From Gammaproteobacteria bacterium (GTDB taxonomy: Bacteria; Pseudomonadota; Gammaproteobacteria; Pseudomonadales; Pseudomonadaceae), in contig JAHIWP010000009.1 in the NCBI GenBank assembly GCA_018816095.1, positions 1-48,291 on the forward strand: a stretch of 48,291 nt of DNA, written 5' to 3'. Each line of letters starts with the position of its first letter. Within the stretch, counting starts at the first letter, position 1. Below, one piece after another: positions 35,272 to 44,146 of this stretch. The notes under the pieces are model-generated. The model was not told the DNA's origin. It ran no database searches and saw only the letters and a list, made by a program, of their open reading frames with translations. Both the position numbers and the translations under genes were made by a program.

Positions 35272-35299
35272 AAAAAGCCCGCCAATCGGCGGGCTTTTT
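35272..35299. terminator. Bidirectional terminator between bifA and the GIDE gene
   Basis: AAAAAGCCCGCC (35272-35283) and GGCGGGCTTTTT (35288-35299) are perfect 12-base arms with AATC loop. A- and T-runs on both sides serve the convergent genes. Confidence 0.92.
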
Positions 35300-35317
35300 C
35301 TTACACAACGCATTCGC

Positions 35318-36214
35318 TTAAAAGCTGTTGATCCCCAGTAGCCAGGCAGCGCCCAGCGCACCGGCCACACACAGCAGCACCCCGCCTGCCGCTTGCCAGT
35401 AGAACTGATGCACCAGCTCATCCTCACCGACGCAGGACAGAATAAACGGCTGCGTTTCGCGCGGCTTGGCCAAGTGATGCTGCACCGGCTGAGCACTTTG
35501 CCGACGATGACGGTCTTCGGCTTCCAGGCTCGCGGCGAGTTGCACCCGCTGCCACTCGCGCTCATCCAGCTGACCATTAGCATCGCTGTCGAAGCGCTGC
35601 AGCAGGCCGCCAAAGTCCCCCTTCCACTCACGAATCACAGCACCTTGTGCAGCCGTCAGATCAAGCCCCTGACGCCCGCCTCCGCTGCTGCGAAAGTCGC
35701 CAATGGCATACAGCGGCTGGCCGGCATGCAAGCGTTCCTCGGTATAGCGGTAGCGCTCGCCATCACTGAACAGCGCCCGCCATCCGGTTTTCGCGGCACC
35801 CTGCGGGTGGCGCAAGCTGCCTTTCCAGACTTCACGCGTCTGCGGCCGCACCTGTGCGCCACGCGGGTCAATCAAACAACTGCCGGTGCTGTCTTCAAGT
35901 TGCAGTAAGGCTTCGCTGCTGGCGCTTTCGAGGGTACGCCAGCTGCGTTTCTTGCCGCTTGAGGTGTATTCCTCGATTTTGTAACGCCACCACAGACAAG
36001 GGATATGGGTCAGCGGCCCAAGCAGCGGCGCCTCGGCGCGGTCATGCAGCATGCCATAGAACTCGACATAGCCCTGGGCGGCCGAGCGAATCTTCGAGGT
36101 TGGTGTGTCGAGCAGGTGCCGCGCCTGCGCAAAACGCTGCAAAAACAACCACGCACCACCTGCGCTCACCGCCACGCTGCAGGCCAGCCCGATCAATTGC
36201 CCTGGGTTATCCAC
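35318..36214 (-). CDS. GIDE-domain membrane protein with an embedded EF-hand loop
   Basis: The 298-residue protein has a transmembrane helix at each end (about residues 6-25 and 275-293). The centre resembles the GIDE domain, shared with the eukaryotic MUL1-type E3 ligases but here without a RING finger (LLGPLTHIPCLWWRYKIEEY, YAIGDFR). Residues 209-220 (DSDANGQLDERE) form a complete EF-hand loop, with acids or Asn at positions 1, 3, 5, 9, 12 and Gly at 6, so calcium binding is possible. The start is a GTG three bases after the lemA stop codon, so the two genes are an operon. Function unknown. Confidence 0.82.
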   Translation of the reverse strand: MDNPGQLIGLACSVAVSAGGAWLFLQRFAQARHLLDTPTSKIRSAAQGYVEFYGMLHDRAEAPLLGPLTHIPCLWWRYKIEEYTSSGKKRSWRTLESASSEALLQLEDSTGSCLIDPRGAQVRPQTREVWKGSLRHPQGAAKTGWRALFSDGERYRYTEERLHAGQPLYAIGDFRSSGGGRQGLDLTAAQGAVIREWKGDFGGLLQRFDSDANGQLDEREWQRVQLAASLEAEDRHRRQSAQPVQHHLAKPRETQPFILSCVGEDELVHQFYWQAAGGVLLCVAGALGAAWLLGINSF

Positions 36215-36217
36215 GGT

Positions 36218-36790
36218 TTAACCAAACAGCGATTTAAGGTCGACATCAGCTTTTTCTGACTCGCTAAATTGCAACAGCACGGCTTCTTTAAAGGCAAATG
36301 CACGCGCAATCAGCACATCGGGAAATTGCTCGATGCGCACGTTGTTTAGATTGACCGCTTCGTTGTACAGCTCGCGTCGGTCGGCAATGCCGTTTTCCAG
36401 GCCACTGATGCGCTGTTGCAAGTGCTGGAAACTTTCATTGGCTTTCAGTTCTGGGTAATTCTCTGCCAGCGCAAACAGCTGACCAAGCCCGGCACGCAAC
36501 CCTGTTTCGGCCTTGCCCAGCGCCTGCATGTCACCTTTGGCCTGAGCATTGGAAACTGCCTGACGCGCGGCAATAACGGCCTCCAGCGTGCCGCGCTCGT
36601 GCTGCATGTACTGTTTGCAGGTTTCCACCAGTTTGGGCAGTTCTTCGTGACGCTGCTTGAGCATCACCTCGATATTCGACCACGCCTTGCTCACGCCGTG
36701 CTTTAAACGCACCAGCGCGTTGTAAAGCACCACGGCATAGGCCGCGAGCAGAATCAGCAGCACAACAATGACGACACTGGTCAGGCTCAT
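36218..36790 (-). CDS. lemA: LemA-family protein
   Basis: The 190-residue protein has one N-terminal membrane helix (VVIVVLLILLAAYAVVLYNALV) and then the LemA domain: KHGVSKAWSNIEVMLKQRHEELPKLVE, FALAENYPELKAN, LENGIADRRELYNEAVNLNNVRIEQFP. LemA proteins form helical bundles at the membrane and are of unclear function. CGGAG precedes the ATG. It is the first gene of a two-gene unit with the GIDE protein. Confidence 0.92.
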   Translation of the reverse strand: MSLTSVVIVVLLILLAAYAVVLYNALVRLKHGVSKAWSNIEVMLKQRHEELPKLVETCKQYMQHERGTLEAVIAARQAVSNAQAKGDMQALGKAETGLRAGLGQLFALAENYPELKANESFQHLQQRISGLENGIADRRELYNEAVNLNNVRIEQFPDVLIARAFAFKEAVLLQFSESEKADVDLKSLFG

Positions 36791-36908
36791 GCGTTACTCC
36801 GAGCGGTTATCAAAAAACAATTATGTTGAGCATTTTAGCCCTATCAAATGGCCCTATCGCAGACCTTGCACACAGCTATTAGAGAAAAAACACCAACGAC
36901 CCTTTGCG

Positions 36909-36927
36909 CAAAATGAAAATCTTTCGC
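36909..36927 (+). promoter_or_regulatory. Fur-like box upstream of icmP
   Basis: CAAAATGAAAATCTTTCGC matches 13 of 19 positions of the classic Fur box GATAATGATAATCATTATC. It lies 66 bases before the start codon. Confidence 0.45.
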
Positions 36928-36992
36928 ATTATGGTTAAGTTTTTGCGCCTACTTGCACGGGCACTTCACTCTTACTTGCAAAGGATTCCGCC

Positions 36993-38327
36993 ATGCTCCG
37001 TATGCCCCTGGCCTCAGCCAGCCTGCTTGCCATCGCCATTTCACTCGCAGGTTGCGGTGAAGACAAAGCCCCCGCCAACCAAGCCGCCGCCCCTGCTGCC
37101 AGCAGCGCCAGCGCACCGGCAGTGGTCGCCAGCAAAGTCGACGAAGCCGCCAGCAAAGCTGTCGTCAATCACTATGCGGACCTGGCCCTGGCCGTTTTCA
37201 GCGACGCTGCGAGCACCGGCAAAGCACTGCAAAGCGCAATTGATGCATTGCTCGCCAACCCGAATGACGACACCCTGAAAGCCGCTCGTGAAGCCTGGCT
37301 GGCAGCCCGCACGCCGTACATGCAAAGTGAAGTGTTCCGTTTCGGCAACGCCGTTGTGGACGACTGGGAAGGCCAAATGAATGCCTGGCCGCTGGATGAA
37401 GGGTTGATCGACTACGTCGCCACGGACTACCAGCACGCCTTGGGCAACCCGGGCGCCAGCGCCAACATCATCGCCAATACTGAGATTCAAGTCGGTGAAG
37501 ACACACTCGATGTCAGCACCATCACGCCAGAACTGCTGGCCAGCCTGAATGAACTGGGCGGCTCCGAGGCCAACGTTGCCACCGGCTACCACGCCATCGA
37601 ATTCCTGCTCTGGGGCCAAGACCTGAATGGCACCAACCCAGGCGCAGGCGAGCGACCTGCAACCGACTTCGTGGTAGGCGAAGGCGCTACCGGCGGCAAT
37701 ACCGAACGCCGCCGCGCCTTTATCAAAGCGGCCAGCGACCTGCTGGTCAGCGACCTCGACGCGATGGTTGTGCAATGGCAAGCCGGTAACGCCGACAACT
37801 ACCGTGCCGAACTGCAAGCCGACACCGCTGAGAACGGCCTGCGCAAGATGTTCTTCGGCATGGGCAGCCTGTCGCTCGGCGAACTGGCCGGCGAGCGCAT
37901 GAAGGTCGCGCTGGAAGCCAACTCCACTGAAGACGAGCATGATTGCTTCAGCGACAACACCCACAACTCGCATTTCTACAACGCTAAAGGGATCCGTAAC
38001 GTTTACCTCGGCGAGTACAAGAAGGTTGACGGCAGCACCCTGAGCGGCCCGAGCTTGTCGTCGCTGGTCGCCAAGGCTGACGCCGCCGCCGACAGCACAC
38101 TGAAAGCGGACCTAGCCGCCACCGAAGGCAAACTGCAGGCCCTGGTCGACAGGGCCAACAACGGTCAGCACTTCGACCAGCTGATCGCGGCTGACAACAC
38201 CGAAGGCCAGCAGATCGTTCGTGACGCCATCGCCGCCCTGGTCAAACAGACCGGCGCCATCGAGCAGGCAGCCGGCAAGCTGGGGATCAGTGACCTGAAT
38301 CCAGATACCGCTGACCACAGCTTCTAA
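36993..38327 (+). CDS. icmP: Imelysin-family lipoprotein (IcmP-like)
   Basis: The 444-residue product has a lipoprotein signal (AIAISLAGC, Cys about residue 22) and belongs to the imelysin (M75) family. The family motif G-x-H-x-x-E is GYHAIE at residues 198-203, with His200 and Glu203 as possible metal ligands. Known members include IcmP of P. aeruginosa and cyanobacterial IrpA; they are linked to iron handling, and the early report of protease activity is debated. A Fur-like box lies upstream. Two hairpins follow the gene. It heads a cluster of periplasmic proteins that includes a second imelysin. Confidence 0.9.
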   Translation: MLRMPLASASLLAIAISLAGCGEDKAPANQAAAPAASSASAPAVVASKVDEAASKAVVNHYADLALAVFSDAASTGKALQSAIDALLANPNDDTLKAAREAWLAARTPYMQSEVFRFGNAVVDDWEGQMNAWPLDEGLIDYVATDYQHALGNPGASANIIANTEIQVGEDTLDVSTITPELLASLNELGGSEANVATGYHAIEFLLWGQDLNGTNPGAGERPATDFVVGEGATGGNTERRRAFIKAASDLLVSDLDAMVVQWQAGNADNYRAELQADTAENGLRKMFFGMGSLSLGELAGERMKVALEANSTEDEHDCFSDNTHNSHFYNAKGIRNVYLGEYKKVDGSTLSGPSLSSLVAKADAAADSTLKADLAATEGKLQALVDRANNGQHFDQLIAADNTEGQQIVRDAIAALVKQTGAIEQAAGKLGISDLNPDTADHSF

Positions 38328-38352
38328 ACGCGCAGGACTTGCTGCGCGTTTA
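38325..38352 (+). terminator. Hairpin overlapping the icmP stop codon
   Basis: TAAACGCGCAG and CTGCGCGTTTA are perfect arms around GACTTG. The first arm includes the stop codon. It may stabilise the transcript or add to termination. Confidence 0.5.
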
Positions 38353-38407
38353 GACGCTGTGTTGAAACAGCCCCTCTCGCGCAGCCCGAAAAAGTAGTGC
38401 ATCGAAA

Positions 38408-38441
38408 GCCGCGACGCCTTAACTGGCGTCGCGGTTTTTTT
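38408..38441 (+). terminator. Rho-independent terminator after icmP
   Basis: CCGCGACGCC and GGCGTCGCGG pair around TTAACT, followed by seven T. It separates icmP from the downstream genes. Confidence 0.9.
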
Positions 38442-38594
38442 GTCGCCTGCCATCCCTGGCGACCACCCCTTCGGGACCGTCGCTACGCAATGTCAACATT
38501 CGCTCCCGGTGATTCTTTGTGGCCTGCATTTCCGGACGGGCACCTTTCTGGGCTGTCGCTACGTAACCCCGCAATCGCTTCTAGCGGTTTACTG
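38442..38594. repeat. Imperfect tandem duplication, unit about 76-77 bases
   Basis: Unit 1 starts GTCGCCTGCCAT at 38442 and unit 2 GTGGCCTGCATT at 38519. GTCGCTACG occurs at 38479 and 38555, and CACCCCTTCGGG / CACCTTTCTGGG also align. Identity is partial. No coding role was seen. Confidence 0.5.
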
Positions 38595-38616
38595 CCTGCG
38601 ACCTTTAACCACCACT

Positions 38617-38635
38617 GATAATGCAAATCCGTCTT
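38617..38635 (+). promoter_or_regulatory. Fur-like box upstream of the di-haem protein gene
   Basis: GATAATGCAAATCCGTCTT matches 13 of 19 positions of the Fur consensus, with the first seven identical. It lies about 60 bases before the start codon of the di-haem gene. Confidence 0.5.
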
Positions 38636-38695
38636 ATTTAATGCCGATCAGGCTGTTAATATCAGCGGCCTGTTTTTCTGCCGCGGACACCTCCC

Positions 38696-40111
38696 ATGCT
38701 TGCGCCGCATCGCATTGCTTTCCTGCTGGGCTTGAGCCTGAGCGTGGTCGCCTGCGATAAAACCCCACAGTTCACCCAAGCAGAGCCTGGCGAAGCCCTG
38801 TCTGCCGGTAGTGCCACTGTGCGTAAGGCTGACCAGAATGCCTTTTCCTTGCCCTCGGCTAATCTGTCGCCTTCACGCCGGCTGGATTTCAGCGTTGGTA
38901 ACAGTTTCTTCCGCAACCCTTGGATTAGCGCACCGGCCACCACCACCGCGCGCGATGGGCTTGGCCCGCTGTTCAACACCAACGCCTGCCAGAACTGCCA
39001 TATCAAGGACGGTCGCGGCCACCCACCAGGCCCGGGCGCGCAGAACGCGGTGTCCATGCTGGTGCGCCTGTCGATCCCGGCAGGCAGTGAGCATGCGCAG
39101 ATCATCAAGCGCCTTGGCGTACTCGCCGAACCGAACTATGGCAGCCAATTACAGGACATGGCCAACCCCGGCACTGCGCCTGAAGGCAAGGTACGTGTCA
39201 GTTACAGCCTGCAACGCGTGAGCTTTGCCGATGGCCTAGAGGTCGAACTGCGCAAGCCCATCCTTGAGATCAGCCAGCTCGGCTACGGCGCCCTGCATCC
39301 CGACACGCTATTTTCCGCTCGCATCGCCCCACCGATGATCGGTCTCGGCCTACTGGAAGCCATTAGCGAAGCTGACATCCTGGCCAATGCCGACCCTGAA
39401 GACCGCAACGGCGATGGTATTTCCGGACGTGTCAACCAAGTCTGGGACCGTGCCGAGCAGCGCACGGCACTCGGGCGCTTCGGCTGGAAAGCCGGGCAAC
39501 CCACGCTCAACCAGCAGAATGCCGAAGCCTTTGCCAATGACATGGGCCTGACCAGCAACCTGATTAGTCAGGACAACTGCACGGCGGCACAGCGGGACTG
39601 CCGCACCGCGCCCCATGGCGGCGAGCCGGAAGTCAGCGACAACATTCTCGCCAACGTTCTGTTCTACACCCGCAACCTCGGCGTACCCGCACGACGCGGC
39701 GCAGACACCGCGCAGGTGCTCGCTGGTAAAAACCTGTTCTATCAGGCCGGCTGCCAACGCTGTCACACCGCGCAATTCACCACCGCCGGCGACGCTGCCG
39801 AGCCAGAGCTGGCCAATCAAACAATCCGCCCATACAGCGATTTGCTGCTGCATGACATGGGCGCCGGCCTGGCCGACAATCGCCCGGAGTTCCTCGCCAG
39901 CGGCCAGGAATGGCGCACCCCGCCGCTGTGGGGCATTGGTTTGACGGAAACGGTTAATGGCCACACCCAGTTTCTGCATGACGGTCGCGCACGCAACCTG
40001 CTAGAGGCCATCCTCTGGCACGGTGGCGAAGCGCACGCCGCCAAACAACACGTCCTGACTTTCAACGCTGATCAGCGCCATGCGCTGTTGGCTTTTCTGA
40101 ACTCGCTGTAG
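38696..40111 (+). CDS. Di-haem c-type lipoprotein (DUF1111, MauG/peroxidase-like)
   Basis: The 471-residue protein has a lipoprotein signal (LSLSVVAC) and two haem c motifs, CQNCH at residues 98-102 and CQRCH at 353-357. The family is DUF1111, sometimes called thiol oxidoreductase, and is related in fold to di-haem peroxidases. It may oxidise iron or another periplasmic partner. It is followed by a second imelysin (9 bases) and a DUF1513 protein (4 bases), so they form an operon. Its Fur-like box suggests expression under iron limitation, which is odd for a haem protein unless it takes part in iron uptake. Confidence 0.88.
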   Translation: MLAPHRIAFLLGLSLSVVACDKTPQFTQAEPGEALSAGSATVRKADQNAFSLPSANLSPSRRLDFSVGNSFFRNPWISAPATTTARDGLGPLFNTNACQNCHIKDGRGHPPGPGAQNAVSMLVRLSIPAGSEHAQIIKRLGVLAEPNYGSQLQDMANPGTAPEGKVRVSYSLQRVSFADGLEVELRKPILEISQLGYGALHPDTLFSARIAPPMIGLGLLEAISEADILANADPEDRNGDGISGRVNQVWDRAEQRTALGRFGWKAGQPTLNQQNAEAFANDMGLTSNLISQDNCTAAQRDCRTAPHGGEPEVSDNILANVLFYTRNLGVPARRGADTAQVLAGKNLFYQAGCQRCHTAQFTTAGDAAEPELANQTIRPYSDLLLHDMGAGLADNRPEFLASGQEWRTPPLWGIGLTETVNGHTQFLHDGRARNLLEAILWHGGEAHAAKQHVLTFNADQRHALLAFLNSL

Positions 40112-40120
40112 GAGTCACTC

Positions 40121-41182
40121 ATGATCCGCTCCCCCCTGGGCCTGGCCCTACTCAGCCTGACACTCACAGCTTGCAGCCCGAGCAACCCGCAACAGCAAGT
40201 CAGCCAGGCACTGACAGATGGCGTGCTGCTACCCATCTACAGCGCATGGCACGAAGCCGACCGCCAACTGGCCGTGAGTGCCCAGGCCTTCTGTAGCGAC
40301 CAGCAGAGCCTGACCGAGGCCCGCCAGGCCTTCGCCAGCGCGCAAAGCGCCTGGGCGGCGGTGCAACCGGCTTCGGTCGGCCCTTTGGCCGAAGGCAACC
40401 GTGCGTGGCAGGTGCAGTTTTGGCCCGATAAGAAAAACCTGGTCGCGCGCCAAGTTGAAGCGCTGCTCAACAGCAAGCCTGAGCTGACCCCGGCCGATCT
40501 GGATAAATCCAGCGTCGTCGTGCAAGGCCTGACAGCCTATGAATACCTGCTGTTTGATCCGGCAATTGACCTGAATAACGCCGAGCAGAAGGCCCGCTAT
40601 TGCCCATTGATGGTCGCCATTGGTGAGCATCAGCAAGTACTCGCCGCCGATGTGCTGGCCAGCTGGCAGCGTGCCGACGGCATGGCCGCGCAGCTAAAGA
40701 ACTTCCCCAATGAACGCTACGCCGAAGCAGCGGAAGCGGTGGCGGAGTTGCTGCGCACCCAGGTCAGCGCCATCGACGGGCTGAAAAAGAAGCTTGGCAC
40801 GCCCATGGGCCGCCAGAGCAAAGGCCAGCCGCAGCCTTATCAGGCCGAAGCCTGGCGCAGCAAAGCCAGCCTGACCAATCTTGCCGCCAGCCTGGCCAGC
40901 GCCGAACGCATTTGGCTGGGCGCCGAGCAGGATGGCATGCAGGCGTTGCTCGGCAGCGACCACGCCGAGCTGAAACAGCGCATCAACGCGGCCTACAGCG
41001 ACACCCGTCAGCGTCTCGCCGCCGCACAGCGTCCGCTTGGCGAGCTGCTCAGTGACGAAGCCGGCCGCGCCGAACTGAACGCCCTGTATGACAGCCTGAA
41101 TACCCTGCATCGCCTGCATGAGTCGGAACTGGCGAAGACCCTGGGCATTCAACTGGGCTTCAACGCCCATGACGGTGACTGA
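40121..41182 (+). CDS. Second imelysin-family lipoprotein
   Basis: The 353-residue product has a lipoprotein signal (LLSLTLTAC) and imelysin-type helical repeats. The family G-x-H-x-x-E motif reads GLTAYE (residues 136-141), so the His is replaced by Thr while Glu141 is kept; metal binding may differ from IcmP. AGGAG is well placed before the ATG. It is cotranscribed with the di-haem gene before it and the DUF1513 gene after it. Confidence 0.88.
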   Translation: MIRSPLGLALLSLTLTACSPSNPQQQVSQALTDGVLLPIYSAWHEADRQLAVSAQAFCSDQQSLTEARQAFASAQSAWAAVQPASVGPLAEGNRAWQVQFWPDKKNLVARQVEALLNSKPELTPADLDKSSVVVQGLTAYEYLLFDPAIDLNNAEQKARYCPLMVAIGEHQQVLAADVLASWQRADGMAAQLKNFPNERYAEAAEAVAELLRTQVSAIDGLKKKLGTPMGRQSKGQPQPYQAEAWRSKASLTNLAASLASAERIWLGAEQDGMQALLGSDHAELKQRINAAYSDTRQRLAAAQRPLGELLSDEAGRAELNALYDSLNTLHRLHESELAKTLGIQLGFNAHDGD

Positions 41183-41185
41183 GTG

Positions 41186-42286
41186 ATGCAGATCAAACGC
41201 CGTACCTTCCTAGGGCTGGGCGCTGCTGCTTTAGCGGCTAGCGCCTTGGGTGGCTGGACACTGATGCACGGCGGCCCACAACCGCTGCTGCTCTCGGCAC
41301 GCAATGACAGCAGCGGCAAGCATTTTGCGGTGGGCTACCGCCTGGATGGCAGCCAGGTGTTTGCCACCCGGGTCAACGAACGCTGCCACGACGTTATCGG
41401 CCATCCGTTTCTACCGATGGCATTGTTTGTCGGGCGTCGGCCTAGCACCGAGAGCTACCTGATCGACACCCGCGACGGCCGCCTGCTGCAAACCCTGCGT
41501 TCAGAACAGCAGCGCCACTTCTACGGCCATGCGGTGTTCCACAAAGACGGCGAATGGCTGTACGCCACGGAAAACGACACCCGCGATCCCGGTCGCGGCG
41601 TACTGGGGGTTTATCGCCTGCAAGGCGAACAGCTGCAACGCAGCGATGAACTCTCGACTCACGGCATCGGCCCGCACCAGCTGCTCTGGCTGCCAGACGG
41701 TGAAACCCTGGCGGTGGCCAATGGCGGTATCCGCACCGAAGCCGACAGCCGCGTGGAGATGAACCTCAACACCATGGAGGCCAGCCTGGTGCTGATGCGC
41801 CGCGATGGCAGCCTGGTGAGCAAGGAGCAACTGCCAGAGCGGATGAACAGCGTTCGGCATATGGCCATTGCCAGCGACGGTACTGTCGTCACCGGCCAGC
41901 AATACATGGGCGAACTCAGTGATCGAGTACCGCTCCTGGCGATCAAGCGCCCCGGCCAGCCCTTCCAACACTTCCCGGTGGCCGATGCGCAGCGCCAGCT
42001 GATGAATCAATACACAGCCAGTGTGGCGATCCACAGTGAGCTACGCCTGCTGGCCTTGACCGCGCCACGCGGCAACCGGGTGTTTATCTGGGACCTGGAC
42101 AGTGCAAAGCTGCGCCTGGATGCGCCCCTGGCTGACTGCGCGGGCGTCGGCGCAGTGGCTGAAGGTTTTGTCGTCAGCAGCGGTGTGGGCCGTTGCCGCC
42201 TGTACGACTGCCGCGGCGAGCGCATCGCCAGCCAGCCCCTGCAGCTGCCTGCGGGGCTATGGGACAATCACCTGCGCCTCGCCTGA
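41186..42286 (+). CDS. DUF1513 protein with Tat signal
   Basis: The 366-residue protein starts MQIKRRTFLGLGAAALAASA, a twin-arginine signal, so it is exported folded. The rest has the repeated strand pattern of a beta-propeller (GHAVFHKDGEWLYATEND, LWLPDGETLAVANGG, RHMAIASDGTVVTGQQ), as expected for DUF1513. The ATG at 41186 is used rather than the GTG at 41183. It closes the di-haem/imelysin/DUF1513 operon. Use of the Tat route suggests a cofactor or a folded partner. The function is not established. Confidence 0.88.
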   Translation: MQIKRRTFLGLGAAALAASALGGWTLMHGGPQPLLLSARNDSSGKHFAVGYRLDGSQVFATRVNERCHDVIGHPFLPMALFVGRRPSTESYLIDTRDGRLLQTLRSEQQRHFYGHAVFHKDGEWLYATENDTRDPGRGVLGVYRLQGEQLQRSDELSTHGIGPHQLLWLPDGETLAVANGGIRTEADSRVEMNLNTMEASLVLMRRDGSLVSKEQLPERMNSVRHMAIASDGTVVTGQQYMGELSDRVPLLAIKRPGQPFQHFPVADAQRQLMNQYTASVAIHSELRLLALTAPRGNRVFIWDLDSAKLRLDAPLADCAGVGAVAEGFVVSSGVGRCRLYDCRGERIASQPLQLPAGLWDNHLRLA

Positions 42287-42337
42287 GTGCTTAATCGCAG
42301 GCCCTCCCCGCATAACGGTAATATGCCTGCGACAGGC

Positions 42338-42364
42338 TAAAGAACGCTGTCGCAGAGCCGATCT
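42338..42364 (+). promoter_or_regulatory. FliA (sigma-28) type promoter of the chemoreceptor gene
   Basis: TAAA, a 15-base spacer and GCCGATCT match the flagellar sigma-28 consensus TAAA-N15-GCCGATAA at ten of twelve defined positions. It lies 113 bases before the start of the chemoreceptor. Confidence 0.65.
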
Positions 42365-42476
42365 ATACTTTGAGTGCCGCTCGCCACGGCTCATTCAATA
42401 CCTGTCGATAGGGACCTTCGCAGTTAGGGCGCACTACGCGTCATCGGCATCTCACCTCCCACAGTCAGGTACCCCA

Positions 42477-44101
42477 ATGTTTCTGCAAAAGTCCTTACGC
42501 GCGCAAATTCTCGCCCTGCTCGGCGGCAGTCTGGCGCTGATTTTGGTCACCGCGCTAGCCTGCTTCAGCTTTCTGTCCAGCGGTATGCAAGCCTACCGTG
42601 GCCTGCTAGCGGGCCGCTGGAGGCTTCGACACTGATCGACGTGACCAACCTCAACTTCAAAACCCAGGTCCAAGAATGGAAGAATGTCCTGTTGCGCGGC
42701 AGCGACAAGGCACAACTGGACAAGTATTGGAGCCAGTTCGAAGCGCAGGAACGCAAGGTTCAGGAAACGCTGGGTAAGTTGAGCGACCTGGCCAGCGGCG
42801 ACAACACCCTCAAAGGCAAGATCGACAGCCTGCGGCGCGAGCACCAGTCACTCGGCGTCAATTACCGCAAGGGCCGCGACGCCTTTATCGCGGCAGGCGC
42901 TGATGCCGCCGTCGGCGACAAAGCCGTGTCCGGCATTGACCGCAACACCGCACAGCAATTGGAAGCCCTGTCCAGCGAGCTGCACAAACAGAGCCTGGAG
43001 CAAGCCAGCCTGATCAACGCCTCGGCCGACCGCACCATCACCTACGGCACCCTGCTGATGCTCGGCGCTACAGTTGTGATCGCACTGTTCAGCCTATGGC
43101 TGATCAACCGCAACCTGATCAACCCGATCCGTGAGCTGATCGACCATATCGCCCAACTGAGTCACGGCAACTTCGGCAAGCGCGTGGAGTCCACCCGGCA
43201 GGATGAGCTGGGCAACTTGGCCGTGGCGGCCAATATCCTGCGCGACTTCCTGGCGGACACCTTCAGTCGCCTCAAGCGCAGTACTGAAGACCTCGATACC
43301 GCCAGCGGCGAACTCAACTCCATCGCCACCCTGATGGCCCAAGGCACCCGTGAGCAGTTCTCGCGCACCGACCAGGTCGCCACGGCAATGCACGAAATGT
43401 CCGCCACCGCCCAGGAAGTGGCACGCCACGCAGCTGAAGCCGCCAATGCCGCCGATGACGCCGACAGCGCAGCCCGCCAGGGTGAAACCGTGATGCAGGC
43501 CACCATCCAGACCATCACCGATATTCGTGGCGAAATCAGCAACACCTCCGACGTTATTCGCCGGCTGGAAAGCGACACCGGACGCATCAGCAAGGTGCTG
43601 GAAGTGATTCGCGGGATTGCCGAGCAAACCAACCTACTGGCCCTCAACGCTGCTATCGAAGCGGCGCGAGCAGGCGAGCAGGGCCGCGGTTTTGCCGTGG
43701 TCGCTGACGAGGTGCGCACCCTGGCTCAACGCACGGCCGAGTCCACTGCAGAGATTCACCAAATCATCGATACCGTACAAACCGGGGCCGTCAATGCAGT
43801 ACGTGCCATTGAGAGCGGCCAGCAACGCAGCGAAGAAGGTGTGACCCAGGTCACCGAAGCCGGAGCCACCCTGCAGCTGATCACCAGTGCGGTTGAAGCC
43901 ATCCGTGACATGAACCGGCAGATTGCCACTGCCGCCGAGGAGCAGACCTCGGTCGCCGAAGACATCTCGCGCAACCTCACCGAGATCACCGCCATTGCCA
44001 CGGCGAATCAGGAGAACGTGCAGCGCACCGAAAGCGCCGGAAAGAACCTTCACGAACTGTCTGGACAACTGAGTGACGTGACCCAACGCCTAAGCGCCTG
44101 A
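42477..44101 (+). pseudogene. Methyl-accepting chemotaxis protein, frameshifted
   Basis: The first frame runs from ATG 42477 ([26 protein letters not shown]1) and shifts near 42611-42616, reaching a stop at 42635. Translation in the next frame continues without break to 44101: TM2 ([18 protein letters not shown]), a HAMP domain ([16 protein letters not shown]) and the signalling tip ([36 protein letters not shown]). Adding one C in GGGCCGCTGG would restore [18 protein letters not shown], giving 541 residues, a normal length for the family. The lesion may be real or a sequencing error. A FliA-type promoter lies upstream and a terminator downstream. Confidence 0.85.
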
Positions 44102-44116
44102 CACGCGCAACTGTAA

Positions 44117-44146
44117 GCAAAATGCCAGCAAATGCTGGCATTTTGC
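44117..44146 (+). terminator. Rho-independent terminator after the chemoreceptor gene
   Basis: GCAAAATGCCAGCA and TGCTGGCATTTTGC are perfect complements with a very short loop, followed by TT. It isolates mexVW from the chemoreceptor. Confidence 0.85.

Noticed and set aside
37041-37973. Minus-strand open frame of 310 codons over icmP
   Set aside because: It is antisense to a clear imelysin gene and shows no motif.
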